DNA of 64,000 nucleotides from Aminobacter anthyllidis. GTDB taxonomy: Bacteria > Pseudomonadota > Alphaproteobacteria > Rhizobiales > Rhizobiaceae. The DNA lies in contig NZ_JAFLWW010000003.1 in assembly GCF_018555685.1 (NCBI RefSeq), positions 372,001 to 436,000 on the forward strand, read 5' to 3'. The notes beneath the pieces were generated by a model. It saw only the letters and a list, made by a program, of their open reading frames with translations. It did not search any database and had not been told where the DNA came from. Below, one piece after another: positions 31,210-41,637 of the stretch. A program made the translations under genes and the position numbers. Numbering within the stretch: the stretch's first letter is position 1; the number at the start of each line of letters is the position of its first letter.

Positions 31210-32292
31210 TCAGCGCAGCTTGAGGGTGGAAAGACCGATCAGCGCCAGGATAACGGCGATGATCCAGAAGCGTATGACGACCTGGCTCTCGGTCCAGCCG
31301 AGTTTTTCGAAATGGTGATGGATCGGGGCCATCAGGAACACCCGCTTGCCGGTCATCTTGAAGAAGCCGACCTGGATGATGACCGACAGAGCTTCCATGA
31401 CGAACAGGCCGCCAACGATGGCCATGACGATCTCGTGCTTGGTGGCGACAGCGACAGTGCCGATCAGGCCGCCAAGCGCCAGAGACCCGGTGTCGCCCAT
31501 GAAGATGGCGGCCGGTGGCGCGTTGAACCAGAGGAAGCCGAGGCCGGCGCCAATGACAGCGCCCAGGATGACGGCGAGTTCGCCGGTGCCGGGCACGAAG
31601 TGGATTTGCAGGTATTCAGCGAAGACAGCGTTACCCGACAGGTAGGCGATGACGCCGAACGAGGCCGCGGCGATCATGATCGGCACGATGGCGAGGCCGT
31701 CGAGCCCGTCGGTCAGGTTCACCGCGTTGCCGGCGCCGACGATGACGAAGCAGGCGAACGGGATGAAGAACCAGCCGAGATTGAGCAGGAAGTCCTTGAT
31801 GAAGGGGAATGTCAGCGACGACGAGAACGGCGCCTGGCCATTTTGCATGATGATCCATGCTGCGATGCCGGCGATCACGAACTCGATGCCAAGGCGCGCC
31901 TTGCCGGACAGGCCGAGATGCGACTGCTTGGTGACCTTGAGATAGTCGTCATAAAAGCCGATGGCGCCGAAACCGAGCGTCACGAACAGCACCACCCAGA
32001 CATAGACCGAGGTGATGTTGGCCCACAACAGCGTCGAACCGACGATCCCGCACAGGATCATCAGCCCGCCCATCGTCGGCGTGCCGGCCTTCTTGAAATG
32101 GGTCTGCGGCCCGTCGGCGCGGATCGGCTGGCCCTTGCCTTGCCTCAGGCGCAGGGCGTTTATGATCGCCGGCCCGAAGATGAAGACGATCAACGCCGAG
32201 GTGATCAGCGCGCCGCCGGTGCGGAAGGTGATGTAGCGGAAGACGTTGAAGAACGACACCTTGTCCGCAAAGTCGACAAGCAAAGTTAGCAT
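31210..32292 (-). CDS. mraY: phospho-N-acetylmuramoyl-pentapeptide transferase
   Basis: MraY (360 aa) transfers phospho-MurNAc-pentapeptide to undecaprenyl phosphate, forming lipid I. It has about ten membrane segments. The cytosolic loops hold the active-site blocks [63 protein letters not shown] and the closing [23 protein letters not shown]. It lies between murF and murD. Confidence 0.98.
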   Translation of the reverse strand: MLTLLVDFADKVSFFNVFRYITFRTGGALITSALIVFIFGPAIINALRLRQGKGQPIRADGPQTHFKKAGTPTMGGLMILCGIVGSTLLWANITSVYVWVVLFVTLGFGAIGFYDDYLKVTKQSHLGLSGKARLGIEFVIAGIAAWIIMQNGQAPFSSSLTFPFIKDFLLNLGWFFIPFACFVIVGAGNAVNLTDGLDGLAIVPIMIAAASFGVIAYLSGNAVFAEYLQIHFVPGTGELAVILGAVIGAGLGFLWFNAPPAAIFMGDTGSLALGGLIGTVAVATKHEIVMAIVGGLFVMEALSVIIQVGFFKMTGKRVFLMAPIHHHFEKLGWTESQVVIRFWIIAVILALIGLSTLKLR

Positions 32293-32316
32293 GCGTATCG
32301 GTCCCCCGAGACCTCG

Positions 32317-33750
32317 TCAGGTCGGTGTGATGTTGCCGGCCTGAGCCGGGAATGTCTTGATGAGCGCTTCGACCAGCCGATTGAAGCCAATGCCCTTCGA
32401 CGACTTGATCATGACGGCGTCGCCGGGCTGAAGCGTATTGAACAGGACGGATTTCAGCTCTTCGACACCGCTGCGATATTCGGCCCTGAACCCCTCGGGC
32501 AGCGTATCGGCAAGTGCCTTCATTTCCGGTCCGGCCATCAGGACCATGTCGGTCCTTGTCGAACCGATCAGCTCGGCAAGCGCCTGATGCAGCTTGGCCG
32601 AATGGCTGCCGAGCTCCAGCATGTCGCCGAGCACGGCGATGCGCCGGCCGGCACCCTGGATCGGCGTCGCGTCGAGCAGCTCGATCGCCGCCTTCATCGA
32701 CGCCGGATTGGCGTTGTAGCTCTCGTCGATCAGCGTGATCGGCCCGTTCGGCAGTTGCAGGATATGGCGCTGGCCACGCCCGCTCTCCGCCGTCATCGAG
32801 GCAAGTGCCGTGGCGACAGTTGGCACGTCGGCGCCGCAAAGATGTGCGGCACCCAGAACGGCGAGCGCATTCTGCACGATATGGCGCCCGGGTGCACCGA
32901 TACGGGCCGGCACATCGCGGCCACCGATGCGCGCGACGATCATCGAGTGATCGGCTTCGAGCGTGCATTTCAGCAGCCGGAAATTGGCGCGGGCGTTTTC
33001 GCCATAGCTCATGACATTGTCGACGCCGGCGGCGCGGGCGAATTTTTCCAAGAGCTTGAAGCGGCCGTCATCGCGGTTGAGCAACACGGCGCCGCCGGGT
33101 TCGACACCTTCGAAGATCTCGGCCTTGGCCTTGGCGATCTCGTCGAGATTGCGGAAGAAGCCGAGATGGGCAGCGGCGATCAGCGTGACAACGGCGATGT
33201 GCGGACGGACCATGCGCACCAGCGGGCTGATCTCGCCGGGATGGTTCATGCCGATCTCAAAGACGGCGTAGTCGCAATCCTCGGGCATGCGGGCCAGCGT
33301 CAGCGGTACGCCCCAGTGGTTGTTGAACGACGCGGCCGACGCATGCACCTTGCCGACGGACGAGAGCGAATGGCGCAGCGCTTCCTTGGTCGAGGTCTTG
33401 CCGACCGAGCCGGTGACCGCGATGATACGAGCCCGCGAACGGGCGCGCGCCGCGATGCCGACTTTTTCGAGTGCCGCCAGCACGTCAGGCACGACGATCA
33501 TCGGCGCGCCCAGACGCCCAAGCGCCGGCAATTTGCCCTCTGCGACGACAAGCAGGCCAGCACCGGCCTTGATGGCGGCGGTGGCGAAGTCATGGCCATC
33601 CATCGCGTCGCCCTTGATGGCGAAGAAGGCTTCGCCCGGCTTCAGGCTGCGGCTGTCGATGGAAATGCCTGTTATGCCTTCCGGCATCTGGCCAAGCGGG
33701 CGGCCACCTGTTGCCTCAACGAGCGCGTCGGAGGTCCACAAAAGGCTCAT
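32317..33750 (-). CDS. murF: UDP-N-acetylmuramoyl-tripeptide--D-alanyl-D-alanine ligase
   Basis: MurF (477 aa) adds the D-Ala-D-Ala made by Ddl to the tripeptide nucleotide. Blocks are [30 protein letters not shown], ATPase [62 protein letters not shown] and [20 protein letters not shown]. It overlaps murE by 4 nt and is followed 24 bp later by mraY. Confidence 0.98.
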   Translation of the reverse strand: MSLLWTSDALVEATGGRPLGQMPEGITGISIDSRSLKPGEAFFAIKGDAMDGHDFATAAIKAGAGLLVVAEGKLPALGRLGAPMIVVPDVLAALEKVGIAARARSRARIIAVTGSVGKTSTKEALRHSLSSVGKVHASAASFNNHWGVPLTLARMPEDCDYAVFEIGMNHPGEISPLVRMVRPHIAVVTLIAAAHLGFFRNLDEIAKAKAEIFEGVEPGGAVLLNRDDGRFKLLEKFARAAGVDNVMSYGENARANFRLLKCTLEADHSMIVARIGGRDVPARIGAPGRHIVQNALAVLGAAHLCGADVPTVATALASMTAESGRGQRHILQLPNGPITLIDESYNANPASMKAAIELLDATPIQGAGRRIAVLGDMLELGSHSAKLHQALAELIGSTRTDMVLMAGPEMKALADTLPEGFRAEYRSGVEELKSVLFNTLQPGDAVMIKSSKGIGFNRLVEALIKTFPAQAGNITPT

Positions 33751-35201
33751 GCCGCAGCTCCGGCAAGTGCCTTGCGGACTTCCTCATGGTCGGAGAAATG
33801 CAGCGTCTCGGAGCCAATTGTCTGGCCTTCCTCGTGCCCCTTGCCGGCCACGATCAGCGTGTCGCCGGCATGCAGCATGCCGATGGCCTCGTGGATAGCC
33901 TGGCGGCGGTCCGCGATCTCGATGGCGCCAGGTGCGGCCTCCATGATCGCCGCGCGGATGCTGGCCGGCACCTCCGAACGCGGATTGTCGTCGGTGACGA
34001 TGGTGACGTCGGCGAGCCGCGTGGCGATTTCGCCCATGATCTGGCGCTTGCCGCGGTCACGATCGCCGCCACAACCGAACACGACGACGACGCGGCCCGT
34101 GGTGAACGGTCGCACAGCGGCGAGCACGTTTTCGAGCGCATCGGGCTTGTGGGCGTAATCGACATAAACAGGTGCGCCATTCGCCGTGGTGCCGACCAGA
34201 TCGAGGCGGCCCGGCGCGCCTTCGAGATGTTCGAGCGCAGCCAGGGCCTTGGCAACGTCGGTGCCGGTGGCAATGGCAAGGCCGGCAGCAACGAGCGAGT
34301 TGGAGACCTGGAAGTCGCCAGCCAGCGGCAGGTCGATCTCGTAGATGGTGCCGCCGCATTCGATTTCGGCCCGCTGCCTGTGGCGCTCGTGCTCGACGCG
34401 CTTGAGCGCCAGGAACTGGCCGTTGCGGCCGACGGTCAGCACGTCGAGGCCGGCGGCACCTGCCGCCTTGATGGTCGGCTCGGACCATGGATCGTCGGCG
34501 AAGACGACAGCCGGCGCGCCCTTGGGCAAAAGCGTGTCGAACAGGCGCAGCTTGGCGCGGTGGTAGTCCTCGACCGTCGGGTGGTAATCCATATGGTCGC
34601 GGCCGAGATTGGTGAAGCCGCCGGCAGCCAGCCGCACGCCGTCGAGGCGACGCTGGTCGAGGCCGTGGCTCGACGCCTCCATCGAGGCATGCGTCACGCC
34701 GCTATCTGCGAGTTCGGCGAGAAGCTTGTGCAGTGCCACCGGGTCCGGCGTTGTCAGCTGGCCATATTCGTTGCGTCCGGGAGCTACGACACCCGTCGTG
34801 CCGATGCTGGCCGCGGCATAGCCGGCATGCTTCCATATCTGCCGGGTGAAGGCCGCGACCGAGGTCTTGCCGCTGGTGCCGGTGACGGCGACCATCGTCT
34901 CGGGTTGGCGGGCGTAGAGCTTGGCGGCAGAAAGCGCCAATGCCTGGCGCGGATCATCGACCGCAATGACCGGAATGCCGGCCGACGCCAGATCGGCACC
35001 CTTGGCCGCGACGACAGCGACCGCGCCGCGCTTGGCCGCGTCGCCGGCGTAGGCCGCGCCATCGGCCTTGCTTCCTGAGACGGCGAAGAACAGCGTTCCT
35101 GGCGTCACCTGACGCGAATCCGACGAAACTCCACTCACCTCGACATCTATGGGAACAACCCCATCGACGGGCAGGATACCGGCAAGGTCAATCAGTTTCA
35201 T
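33747..35201 (-). CDS. murE: UDP-N-acetylmuramoyl-tripeptide synthetase (meso-DAP-adding)
   Basis: MurE (484 aa) adds the third residue of the stem peptide. The ATPase loop is [32 protein letters not shown] and [16 protein letters not shown] follow. The C-terminal [13 protein letters not shown] contains the DNPR motif that marks the meso-diaminopimelate-specific enzymes, so the cell wall is of the DAP type. I chose the ATG at 35201 ([11 protein letters not shown]); the upstream frame to 35282 is not family-like. It overlaps murF by 4 nt. Confidence 0.97.
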   Translation of the reverse strand: MKLIDLAGILPVDGVVPIDVEVSGVSSDSRQVTPGTLFFAVSGSKADGAAYAGDAAKRGAVAVVAAKGADLASAGIPVIAVDDPRQALALSAAKLYARQPETMVAVTGTSGKTSVAAFTRQIWKHAGYAAASIGTTGVVAPGRNEYGQLTTPDPVALHKLLAELADSGVTHASMEASSHGLDQRRLDGVRLAAGGFTNLGRDHMDYHPTVEDYHRAKLRLFDTLLPKGAPAVVFADDPWSEPTIKAAGAAGLDVLTVGRNGQFLALKRVEHERHRQRAEIECGGTIYEIDLPLAGDFQVSNSLVAAGLAIATGTDVAKALAALEHLEGAPGRLDLVGTTANGAPVYVDYAHKPDALENVLAAVRPFTTGRVVVVFGCGGDRDRGKRQIMGEIATRLADVTIVTDDNPRSEVPASIRAAIMEAAPGAIEIADRRQAIHEAIGMLHAGDTLIVAGKGHEEGQTIGSETLHFSDHEEVRKALAGAAA

Positions 35202-35253
35202 CGAGTTCCGTTCGCTACATACAAAGCGGCGCGCCGCCGGCGCGCCTGCAGAA

Positions 35254-36972
35254 TCAGGGATAAGAAGCCAGAGTTGCACCACCTTCTTGGCCGAATTCTG
35301 GCTTCACGCCAAGCAGAGAGGCCGAACGGCGGATAATGTTGGCAACCATGGGTGCCGCATTGAAGCCGGCCGTTGCACCCACGCCCGGATGTTCACGCTT
35401 GGGTTCGTCGACGATGGTCAGCACGACGTACTTCGGATTGTCCATCGGAAATGCCGCAAGAAAGGCGTTGAAACGAACGTCGGAAGAATAGCGGCCGTTG
35501 ACGACCTTCTCGGCGGTGCCGGTCTTGCCACCGACGCGGTAGCCCTCGACCTGTGCCCGCGCGCCCGAACCGCCCGACCCCTTGGTCGCGTTGAGCTTGT
35601 AAAGATACTTCATCTCCTCGCTGGTCTGCGGCTTGATGACCTGCGTCGCAACCGCATTGGCCTCGGCTTCTGTACGCGTCAGGAAAGTCGGCGGTATCAG
35701 CTTGCCGCCATTCATCAGGGCGGCGGCACCAACCGCTGTCTGCAGCGGCGTCGTCGACATGCCGTGGCCGAAGGAGATCGTGATCGAGTGCACCTTCTTC
35801 CAGACCTTCGGCTCGGTCGGACGGGCAACCTCCGGCAGTTCCGTCTGCATGCGGTCGAGCAGGCCCAGGCGCTTCAGGAACTCACGGTGGCCTTCGATGC
35901 CGACGACATCAGCTTCACGCGCCGAACCGATGTTGGACGAATAGATGAACACCTCGGGCACGGTCAGCACCCTGCCCTTGCCGTGGAAGTCACGGATCGT
36001 CTGGCGTCCGATGGTGATCGGCCGCCGGGCGTCGAAAGTGCTGTCCATCGTCACCTTGCCAGAATCGAGCGCCATGGCCGTGGTAAAGCTCTTGATCGTC
36101 GAACCCATCTCGAAAAGGCCGGCCGACATGCGGTTCAACCGGTCCTTGTCCTGGGCATTGAAAGGGTTGTTGGGGTCGAAGTCGGGCACCGAGCCCATGG
36201 CCAGCACTTCACCCGTCTTGACGTCGAGCACGACGGCACCGGCCGCGATTGCCTTGTACTTCTCCAGTGCGGAGACAAGTTCGTCGCGCACGATGTGCTG
36301 GACGCGCAGGTCGATGGAAAGCTTGACCGGCTTGAGGTCCTTGGCAATCGCCAGGCCCGAGGCCTGCAAGTCGGCGAGGCCCTGGTCGTCGATGTATTTC
36401 TCGAGGCCTGATATGCCCTTGTTGTCGATATTGGTCAGGCCGACGATGTGCGAGGCCGTCTCGCCGCCGGGATAGAAGCGGCGCTTTTCAGTGCGGAAGC
36501 CGATGCCCGGAATGCCGAGCTGCATGATCTCGGCCTGCTGCTTGGGCGTCAGCTGGCGCTTGAGCCAGACGAACCCGGTGCCGCTCTTGAGCTTGAGGTA
36601 GGTCTGCTCGACCTCGAGGTCCGGAAGCACTGTCGACAGCTTCTCGATCGCCTCGTCGGCGTCGACGATACGGCGTGGCTCGGCAAACAGCGACGCCGTC
36701 TTGATGTCGGTCGCGAGCACTTCACCGTTGCGGTCGACAATGTCGGGGCGCGAGGCAGTGACGCGGGATTCGGGCCCGGTCGAGGTTTCCGGGTCCTGCA
36801 TGCCGAGATAGACCAGCCGTCCGGCAATCGTCGCATAGATACCGAAGAACACTGCCATGGTCATGACGACGCGATTGCGCGTGCGTCCGCCCGTCGCCTT
36901 GCGCGCGCTGTCGACGACGATCGAGGCCTTGCCTTCGCCCTTGCCGCGCTTCCTGCCAAGCAAGCCGATCAT
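35254..36972 (-). CDS. ftsI: septal peptidoglycan transpeptidase FtsI (PBP3)
   Basis: FtsI (572 aa) is the class B penicillin-binding protein that cross-links septal peptidoglycan with FtsW. A basic cytosolic tail and one membrane segment (about 34-54) precede the pedestal domain, which has [16 protein letters not shown]. The transpeptidase motifs are Ser291-Lys294 (STIK), Ser345-Ser-Asn347 (SSN) and Lys483-Thr-Gly (KTGT). It overlaps ftsL by 4 nt, and murE begins 52 bp downstream. Confidence 0.97.
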   Translation of the reverse strand: MIGLLGRKRGKGEGKASIVVDSARKATGGRTRNRVVMTMAVFFGIYATIAGRLVYLGMQDPETSTGPESRVTASRPDIVDRNGEVLATDIKTASLFAEPRRIVDADEAIEKLSTVLPDLEVEQTYLKLKSGTGFVWLKRQLTPKQQAEIMQLGIPGIGFRTEKRRFYPGGETASHIVGLTNIDNKGISGLEKYIDDQGLADLQASGLAIAKDLKPVKLSIDLRVQHIVRDELVSALEKYKAIAAGAVVLDVKTGEVLAMGSVPDFDPNNPFNAQDKDRLNRMSAGLFEMGSTIKSFTTAMALDSGKVTMDSTFDARRPITIGRQTIRDFHGKGRVLTVPEVFIYSSNIGSAREADVVGIEGHREFLKRLGLLDRMQTELPEVARPTEPKVWKKVHSITISFGHGMSTTPLQTAVGAAALMNGGKLIPPTFLTRTEAEANAVATQVIKPQTSEEMKYLYKLNATKGSGGSGARAQVEGYRVGGKTGTAEKVVNGRYSSDVRFNAFLAAFPMDNPKYVVLTIVDEPKREHPGVGATAGFNAAPMVANIIRRSASLLGVKPEFGQEGGATLASYP

Positions 36973-37343
36973 CGGGCAATCCCTCCGGTCACGGTCTGAT
37001 CAGGTGCGGCTTCGGCAACGCCGCCGAAACGCTCCGCTGTGATGTCTTCAATGGTCAGGGGGCGGACAGGCAGGTCGTTGAGACCGACGATCTGGCGCGC
37101 ATCCACCGGCTGAAGCTTGAGCTCGGTCTCGTAGACCTGCGACAGCTTCTGCAGGCGCGAAGGCTGGGTAAGCAGGCTCCAGTCGGCCTTCAAAAGGTCG
37201 ATCGTGTCTTCCTCGAAGCGAATCTGCGCCTCGATCTTGTTGACGGCCTTGAGCTGGTTCTCGGCCTCGTCCTTGGTCTTGTAGGTGAAGGCCGCGGCGC
37301 CAACCATGACGGCGATCAGCACGATGTCACTGGTGCGGAACAT
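36969..37343 (-). CDS. ftsL: cell division protein FtsL-like
   Basis: A 124-aa bitopic membrane protein: a very short cytosolic start, one hydrophobic segment (about residues 6-20, DIVLIAVMVGAAAFTYKTK), a coiled-coil (EAENQLKAVNKIEAQIRFEEDTIDLLKADWSLLTQPSRLQKLSQ), and a disordered tail. The sequence is weakly conserved, but size, topology and place between rsmH and ftsI identify FtsL of the FtsQBL complex. It starts 3 bp after rsmH and overlaps ftsI by 4 nt. Confidence 0.88.
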   Translation of the reverse strand: MFRTSDIVLIAVMVGAAAFTYKTKDEAENQLKAVNKIEAQIRFEEDTIDLLKADWSLLTQPSRLQKLSQVYETELKLQPVDARQIVGLNDLPVRPLTIEDITAERFGGVAEAAPDQTVTGGIAR

Positions 37344-37346
37344 GGC

Positions 37347-38363
37347 TCACCTTTCCCCCGACTGACTGACGTCGGGAAGCTTCGGAAGTCCGAAAATGGA
37401 GAAGTCCTCGGCGCGCGGCGCGGCCGTGGTACGAACCGCTGCCCTGAGCTTGGCCGAGCGCGAACGCGGATTGATTGCCGTCTCGGCGTCGCTCGGACCG
37501 ACAGCACCGCCGGCCTTGTCGAAGGTCGTGACGATGGTTTCGAGCTCCGGCATGTAGCGCGAACGCGACGGGCTGGACGAACGATCGGTGATGAAGCGCT
37601 TGACGATGCGGTCTTCGAGCGAATGGAAGGTGACGACGACCAGCCGCCCGCCCGGCTTGAGCGCGCGTTCGGCGGCGAAAAGCGCACGCGCCAACTCGCC
37701 AAGCTCGTCGTTGACATAGATGCGCAGCGCCTGGAACACACGCGTCGCCGGATGGATCTTGTCCTTGGGCGCACGGCCGATATGGGTTTCGATGGCGTCG
37801 GCCAGATCGAGCGTGCGCTCGAACGGCTTCCTCTCGCGGCGGCTTTCGATCATGCGGGCAATACGCCCGGCATGCCGCTCCTCGCCAAGGAAGCCAAAGA
37901 TGCGGGCGAGATCGCCGGTCTTGAAGCGATTCACCACGTCGGCGGCACTGGCGCCGGCCTGGGCCATGCGCATGTCGAGCGGACCGTCGGCGCGGAACGA
38001 AAAGCCGCGCTGCGCCTGGTCGAGCTGCATCGAAGACACGCCAATGTCGAGCACGACGCCGTCGACAAGCCCGACATGCTCGTCGAGGCTGGAGAATGGC
38101 GCCTGGACCAGCCGAAGCTTGCCGCTCGACTGCGCTTCGAGTTCGCGCCCGGCGGTTATGGCGTCGGGATCGCGGTCGATCGCCACAACCGACGCGCCCG
38201 TCGCCAGGATGGCCTTGGTGTAGCCGCCGGCCCCGAACGTGCCGTCGACAACCACGTCGTCCGGCTGTGGGTGCAGCGCCTTCAGGACTTCGGCGAGGAG
38301 GACCGGAATGTGGCGGGCCGGTCCGCCGACAGCAAGATGGTCATCGCCGTGGCCAGCCGTCAT
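37347..38363 (-). CDS. rsmH: 16S rRNA (cytosine(1402)-N(4))-methyltransferase
   Basis: RsmH (MraW, 338 aa) methylates N4 of C1402 in 16S rRNA. Blocks are [13 protein letters not shown], motif [66 protein letters not shown] and [24 protein letters not shown] chose the ATG at 38363, which overlaps the mraZ stop by 4 nt. The frame is open to 39011, but that part overlaps mraZ and is not family-like. Confidence 0.97.
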   Translation of the reverse strand: MTAGHGDDHLAVGGPARHIPVLLAEVLKALHPQPDDVVVDGTFGAGGYTKAILATGASVVAIDRDPDAITAGRELEAQSSGKLRLVQAPFSSLDEHVGLVDGVVLDIGVSSMQLDQAQRGFSFRADGPLDMRMAQAGASAADVVNRFKTGDLARIFGFLGEERHAGRIARMIESRRERKPFERTLDLADAIETHIGRAPKDKIHPATRVFQALRIYVNDELGELARALFAAERALKPGGRLVVVTFHSLEDRIVKRFITDRSSSPSRSRYMPELETIVTTFDKAGGAVGPSDAETAINPRSRSAKLRAAVRTTAAPRAEDFSIFGLPKLPDVSQSGER

Positions 38364-38818
38364 TCCGGTCGCTCCCCAGGCTTCGTCCCCTGCCGAAGCT
38401 TCAGCAGCCGGGCACGCACGTCCGCGCCATGGCTGCGCAGCCGCTCCGGCTCCCACATCTGAAAAAACTGTCCGCGCCCGACAAAGGCCACGTCGCTGGT
38501 GATCCCCGTATGCTCGCGCAGGAAATCCGAAACAGAAATGCGCCCGTCCTGATCGAGCTTCAGGAAGGTGCTGTCGCCATGGATGAAAAAGGACATGTCG
38601 TCCGCCGTCTGCAGGAACGGATCTTCTTGGGCGATGCGCTGCTCGTAGCGGTCGAGCAGGTCGAGCCCGCCGACATCCAGCGCCGGAACGTCGAGCGCCC
38701 GCAGCGCATAGAGCTCGGCATAGCCGCGCTTCTGCAATACGGCACGGAAATGCGCCGGAACGGAGACCCGTCCCTTCGCATCGATCCTGTTCACCGCATT
38801 TGACAGAAACCGATCCAT
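38360..38818 (-). CDS. mraZ: transcriptional regulator MraZ
   Basis: MraZ (152 aa) is an AbrB-like DNA-binding protein that in E. coli represses its own dcw operon. Two SpoVT/AbrB-type repeats are visible: [21 protein letters not shown] (residues 8-28, with the D-K-G-R-x-x-P motif) and [20 protein letters not shown] (about 86-106, with D-x-x-G-R). It is the first gene of the cluster. Likely target repeats lie in its own promoter at 39001-39034. Confidence 0.96.
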   Translation of the reverse strand: MDRFLSNAVNRIDAKGRVSVPAHFRAVLQKRGYAELYALRALDVPALDVGGLDLLDRYEQRIAQEDPFLQTADDMSFFIHGDSTFLKLDQDGRISVSDFLREHTGITSDVAFVGRGQFFQMWEPERLRSHGADVRARLLKLRQGTKPGERPE

Positions 38819-39000
38819 CGACTGATCCGGCCACCTTCGTGGCCGTGCCCCTCTTCGTCATGCCGTCCGAACCCCGATGGCCCGGATCAATCCCAAAATG
38901 CCTCCGCCGCAGGGCCAATGCGTTCCGACCTGCAGCCGCCGCGGCTGCCGGATCGGCGAACGCCTTACCCTTTACTGGAACGAAATCATGGTTACCGATT

Positions 39001-39034
39001 TGGGATAACATGGGGTGATATGGGCGTCAACGGG
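39001..39034 (-). promoter_or_regulatory. mraZ promoter overlapped by 10-bp-spaced TGGG repeats
   Basis: On the plus strand TGGG begins at 39001, 39011 and 39021, and a degenerate CGGG at 39031, an exact 10-bp period. E. coli MraZ is known to bind TGGGN repeats with 5-nt spacers, which has the same period. On the minus strand a promoter fits the same stretch: TTGACG (39030-39025), 17-bp spacer, TATCCC (39007-39002), reading toward mraZ. Binding would cover the promoter core. The repeats read on the strand opposite to mraZ, which should be compared with known sites. Confidence 0.65.
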
Positions 39035-39223
39035 AACTGGATACACTTGGCCATCGCCAGCGCCCTTTCGGACCCTTTCGCGGCTTCCCGATTTTTATGA
39101 TCCCTTAAGGCTAACGAAGTCTTACGTGGCCCAACGCCGCGGCCCGCTTTCCGTCTTGCCGCGCAAGGACCTAGCACCTAGCGTTGAGGTGTCGTCTGCA
39201 TTGCCGGGGAGAGACCTGAGATC

Positions 39224-40339
39224 ATGTCCGAGACCATGAAGGCCCGCGCCGCCACGCTCGCCCATCTGCGCCGCTCGAAGCTTGGCGTCGGCGACCCGAT
39301 CCCAGTGCCGCTGACCATGGCTTCGATCTATCACGCACCTGGCGACGCCACGGGCTTCAACCAGTATGGCCGCTTGAGCAACGCCAACTGGTCGGCCACC
39401 GAAGACATGCTCGGCCACCTCGAAGGCGCAGCATGCGTGGCATTTCCTTCAGGCATGGGCGCCATTTCGGCCGCCTTCTTTGCCTTGCTCAAGACCGGCG
39501 ATCGCATTCTCGTCGCCTCGGACGGCTATCACACGACGCGCATCCTGGCCGACCGCTTCCTTGGCGCCTTCGGCGTGAAGACGGACGTGCGGCCGACGGC
39601 AAGCTTCCTCGATGGCGGCTTCAACGGCTATCGCCTCGTCTTCGTCGAAAGTCCGTCCAACCCGACGCTCGACATCTGCGACATCGCAGCCGTGGCGGAA
39701 GCCGTGCACAAGGCCGGCGGCCTGCTCATCGTCGACAACACCACGATGACGCCCTTCGGCCAGCGGCCGCTCGACCTTGGTGCCGACATCGTCGTCGCCG
39801 CCGACACCAAGGCGCCGAATGGCCATTCCGACGTGCTGTTCGGCCATGTCGCGAGCCGCAACCCTGACATCATCGCCGCCGTCACCGAGTGGCGCCAGAA
39901 CGCCGGCGGCATCCCCGGCCCATTCGAGGCCTGGCTGGTGCATCGCGGCCTGGAAACGCTGGAACTGCGCTTCGACCGCATGTGCTCGTCGGCGGAAATC
40001 ATCGCACCGCGCCTCAAGGCCCACCCGTCCGTCAGCGCCTTGCGTTATCCCGGCCTTGAAGGCGACCCGTCGCACAACCTCGCCCGTGTCCAGATGGACC
40101 GCTTCGGCTTCCTGATCAGCTTCGACCTCGGCTCAGAGGAACGGGCTGAGAATTTCATCAACTGTTGCGAACTGATGCATGCGGCCACCTCCTTCGGCGG
40201 CGTGCACACCGTCGCCGAACGCCGGCTCCGCCGCGGCGATGCGGTCACGCCGGGCTTCGTCAGGCTATCGGTCGGCTGCGAGCCGGTCGAGGAGCTGTGG
40301 GCCGCGATGAAAGTTTCGCTGGATCGACTGGAAGGTTGA
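39224..40339 (+). CDS. Cys/Met metabolism PLP-dependent enzyme (cystathionine gamma-lyase-like)
   Basis: A 371-aa fold-type I PLP enzyme of the trans-sulphuration family. NQYGRLSNANWSATEDMLGHLEGA, FPSGMGAISAAFFALLKTGD and VFVESPSNPTLDICDI are family blocks. The Schiff-base lysine is Lys196 in ADTKAPNGHSDVLFG. SVGCEPVEEL at the end matches the usual SVGIE motif with a Cys for Ile. Cystathionine gamma-lyase, gamma-synthase and related activities cannot be told apart from sequence alone. It is divergent from mraZ and its 3' end overlaps the toxin gene on the other strand by 75 bp. Confidence 0.85.
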   Translation: MSETMKARAATLAHLRRSKLGVGDPIPVPLTMASIYHAPGDATGFNQYGRLSNANWSATEDMLGHLEGAACVAFPSGMGAISAAFFALLKTGDRILVASDGYHTTRILADRFLGAFGVKTDVRPTASFLDGGFNGYRLVFVESPSNPTLDICDIAAVAEAVHKAGGLLIVDNTTMTPFGQRPLDLGADIVVAADTKAPNGHSDVLFGHVASRNPDIIAAVTEWRQNAGGIPGPFEAWLVHRGLETLELRFDRMCSSAEIIAPRLKAHPSVSALRYPGLEGDPSHNLARVQMDRFGFLISFDLGSEERAENFINCCELMHAATSFGGVHTVAERRLRRGDAVTPGFVRLSVGCEPVEELWAAMKVSLDRLEG

Positions 40340-40639
40340 CGGTCGCCAGGACGAAACGTCGTCAGCCGAAACGTGGCGATGGCCATGCAGGACGCGAAGG
40401 ATAAGGATACCGGCGCCCTCCACCCGATAGAACGTGACGTATTCGCCCAGCACGACATGCCGCAACTCCGGCAACAGATCTGTTCGCTCGGCACCTGAAT
40501 GAGGCTGCGTGGCCAACAACTCCCAGCGCTCGGCCATCCGGCGGATCAGCTTGGTCGCGGCAGCGGGATTGAATTGGCTGATGTAGTCGCCGATCGCCTC
40601 GATATCGGCCATGGCCTGGGGCGTCAGCCGATAGCTCAT
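40265..40639 (-). CDS. ParE/RelE superfamily toxin
   Basis: A 124-aa protein of the RelE/ParE toxin superfamily. Family elements are YRLTPQAMADIEAIGDYISQFNP, a helix with AERWELLATQPHSGAERTDLLPELRHVVLGEY, and the closing strand VTFYRVEGAGILILRVLHGHRH. ParE toxins act on DNA gyrase and RelE toxins on mRNA; the target here is inferred from the ParD-like partner. The domain ends near residue 98. The last 25 or so residues come from a reading frame antisense to the neighbouring PLP enzyme, an unusual extension. It overlaps the antitoxin gene by 4 nt. Confidence 0.87.
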   Translation of the reverse strand: MSYRLTPQAMADIEAIGDYISQFNPAAATKLIRRMAERWELLATQPHSGAERTDLLPELRHVVLGEYVTFYRVEGAGILILRVLHGHRHVSADDVSSWRPSTFQSIQRNFHRGPQLLDRLAADR

Positions 40640-40917
40640 CGGTTGCCGTCGCCTTTTCCCATCGCCTCATACTTGGCCGTCAGCCTGGCCATGAATTCCG
40701 GGCCATCACTGCCCGGCCCGCTGTCGATGCCCTCCTGGATCAGGGCCCGCAGTTCGTCGATGGTGTAGCCGAACAGGTCGCGGCGCTCTTTCCACAGCCG
40801 CAACGCATCGCGGATGACTTCGCTCGCCGACGCATATTCGCCCGCATCGACCGCGCCATCGACGGCGGCGGCGAGTTCGGGCGAAAGGGTGATGCTGCGC
40901 TTGTCTACATGGCCCAT
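40636..40917 (-). CDS. ParD-like type II antitoxin
   Basis: A 93-aa ribbon-helix-helix protein. The N-terminal half has the RHH pattern (KRSITLSPELAAAVDGAVDAGEYASASEVIRDALRLW); the C-terminal half is acidic and probably wraps the toxin. I chose the ATG at 40917 (MGHVDKRS); the upstream frame to 41130 runs into the RNase P RNA gene. It precedes the toxin with an ATGA-type overlap, and such pairs normally repress their own promoter. Confidence 0.88.
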   Translation of the reverse strand: MGHVDKRSITLSPELAAAVDGAVDAGEYASASEVIRDALRLWKERRDLFGYTIDELRALIQEGIDSGPGSDGPEFMARLTAKYEAMGKGDGNR

Positions 40918-41062
40918 GGCTGCCGCTCCTGTTTGGATGATGGTACGATTAAATCGCACCAGTATCAAGAATACGGCAGCATGCGCAAAGGCAGCCGGCA
41001 TCCGCGCGCTTGACACGCGAAATCGGCCACAAGGGACTGAAGGCATGTGGCAAAGAGGCAGC

Positions 41063-41457
41063 GCCAGCTGGCCTGTAAGCCGGGTTCTGTATGGCCCCCG
41101 CGTCTTGCGACACGGGAACGTGGCGACCATTCATCTTGGACGCATGTTGCCATGCGCCTCACGCAACCTACCCGGGCGGTGAGCCGGAAACAGCCCTGAG
41201 GGTTTCCCCTCGCACCACCCCTATTCGGTTTTGCTCCCGGTGGGGTTTACCTTGCCGCTTCTGTTGCCAGTCGCGCGGTGGGCTCTTACCCCACCCTTTC
41301 ACCCTTACCGCGGAAACCGCGGCGGTTTGCTTTCTGTGGCACTTTCCCTGGGGTCGCCCCCGCCGGCCATTAACCGGCACCGTGTATCCATGGAGCCCGG
41401 ACTTTCCTCACCCGCTGCCTTTCGGCAATTGCGGGTGCGGCCGCCCGGCCAGCTGGC
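41063..41457 (-). ncRNA. rnpB: RNase P RNA (bacterial type A)
   Basis: The minus strand carries the RNA subunit of RNase P, which trims the 5' leader of tRNA precursors. The ends pair in a long P1 helix (GGCCAGCTGGC at 41447-41457 with 41063-41073). Conserved blocks in order are GAGGAAAGTCCGGGCTCC near the 5' end, AGAGCCCACCGCG in the middle, GGTAAACCCCACC (tRNA 3'-CCA-binding region nearby) and ACAGAACCCGGCTTACAG near the 3' end. A -10-like CTATAC lies at 41468-41463, placing the start near 41457. Exact ends are inferred from P1. Confidence 0.95.
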
Positions 41458-41637
41458 AAGGCGTATAGAATGGTTCACACCGCAAAAGGCAAACGAAAAC
41501 ATTCGCCTCCAGAGCGCCGTGCATCCGAATGGACGCACAAAGGACGCTCAAATTCAGTGAATCTGCGCATCGTGCCTTGCGAAAATCGAGTCCGATTTTC
41601 GGGCTGATGCAGCTGGGAACCATCGCCTGCGAGATCG

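Noticed and set aside
37347-39011. 554-aa reading of rsmH starting at 39011
   Set aside because: The extra N-terminus overlaps mraZ in another frame and has no family match. The ATG at 38363 gives normal length and the usual 4-nt overlap with mraZ.
41091-41560. protein-coding frames over 41091-41560 on both strands
   Set aside because: The stretch is the RNase P RNA gene; its P1 helix and conserved blocks explain the sequence.
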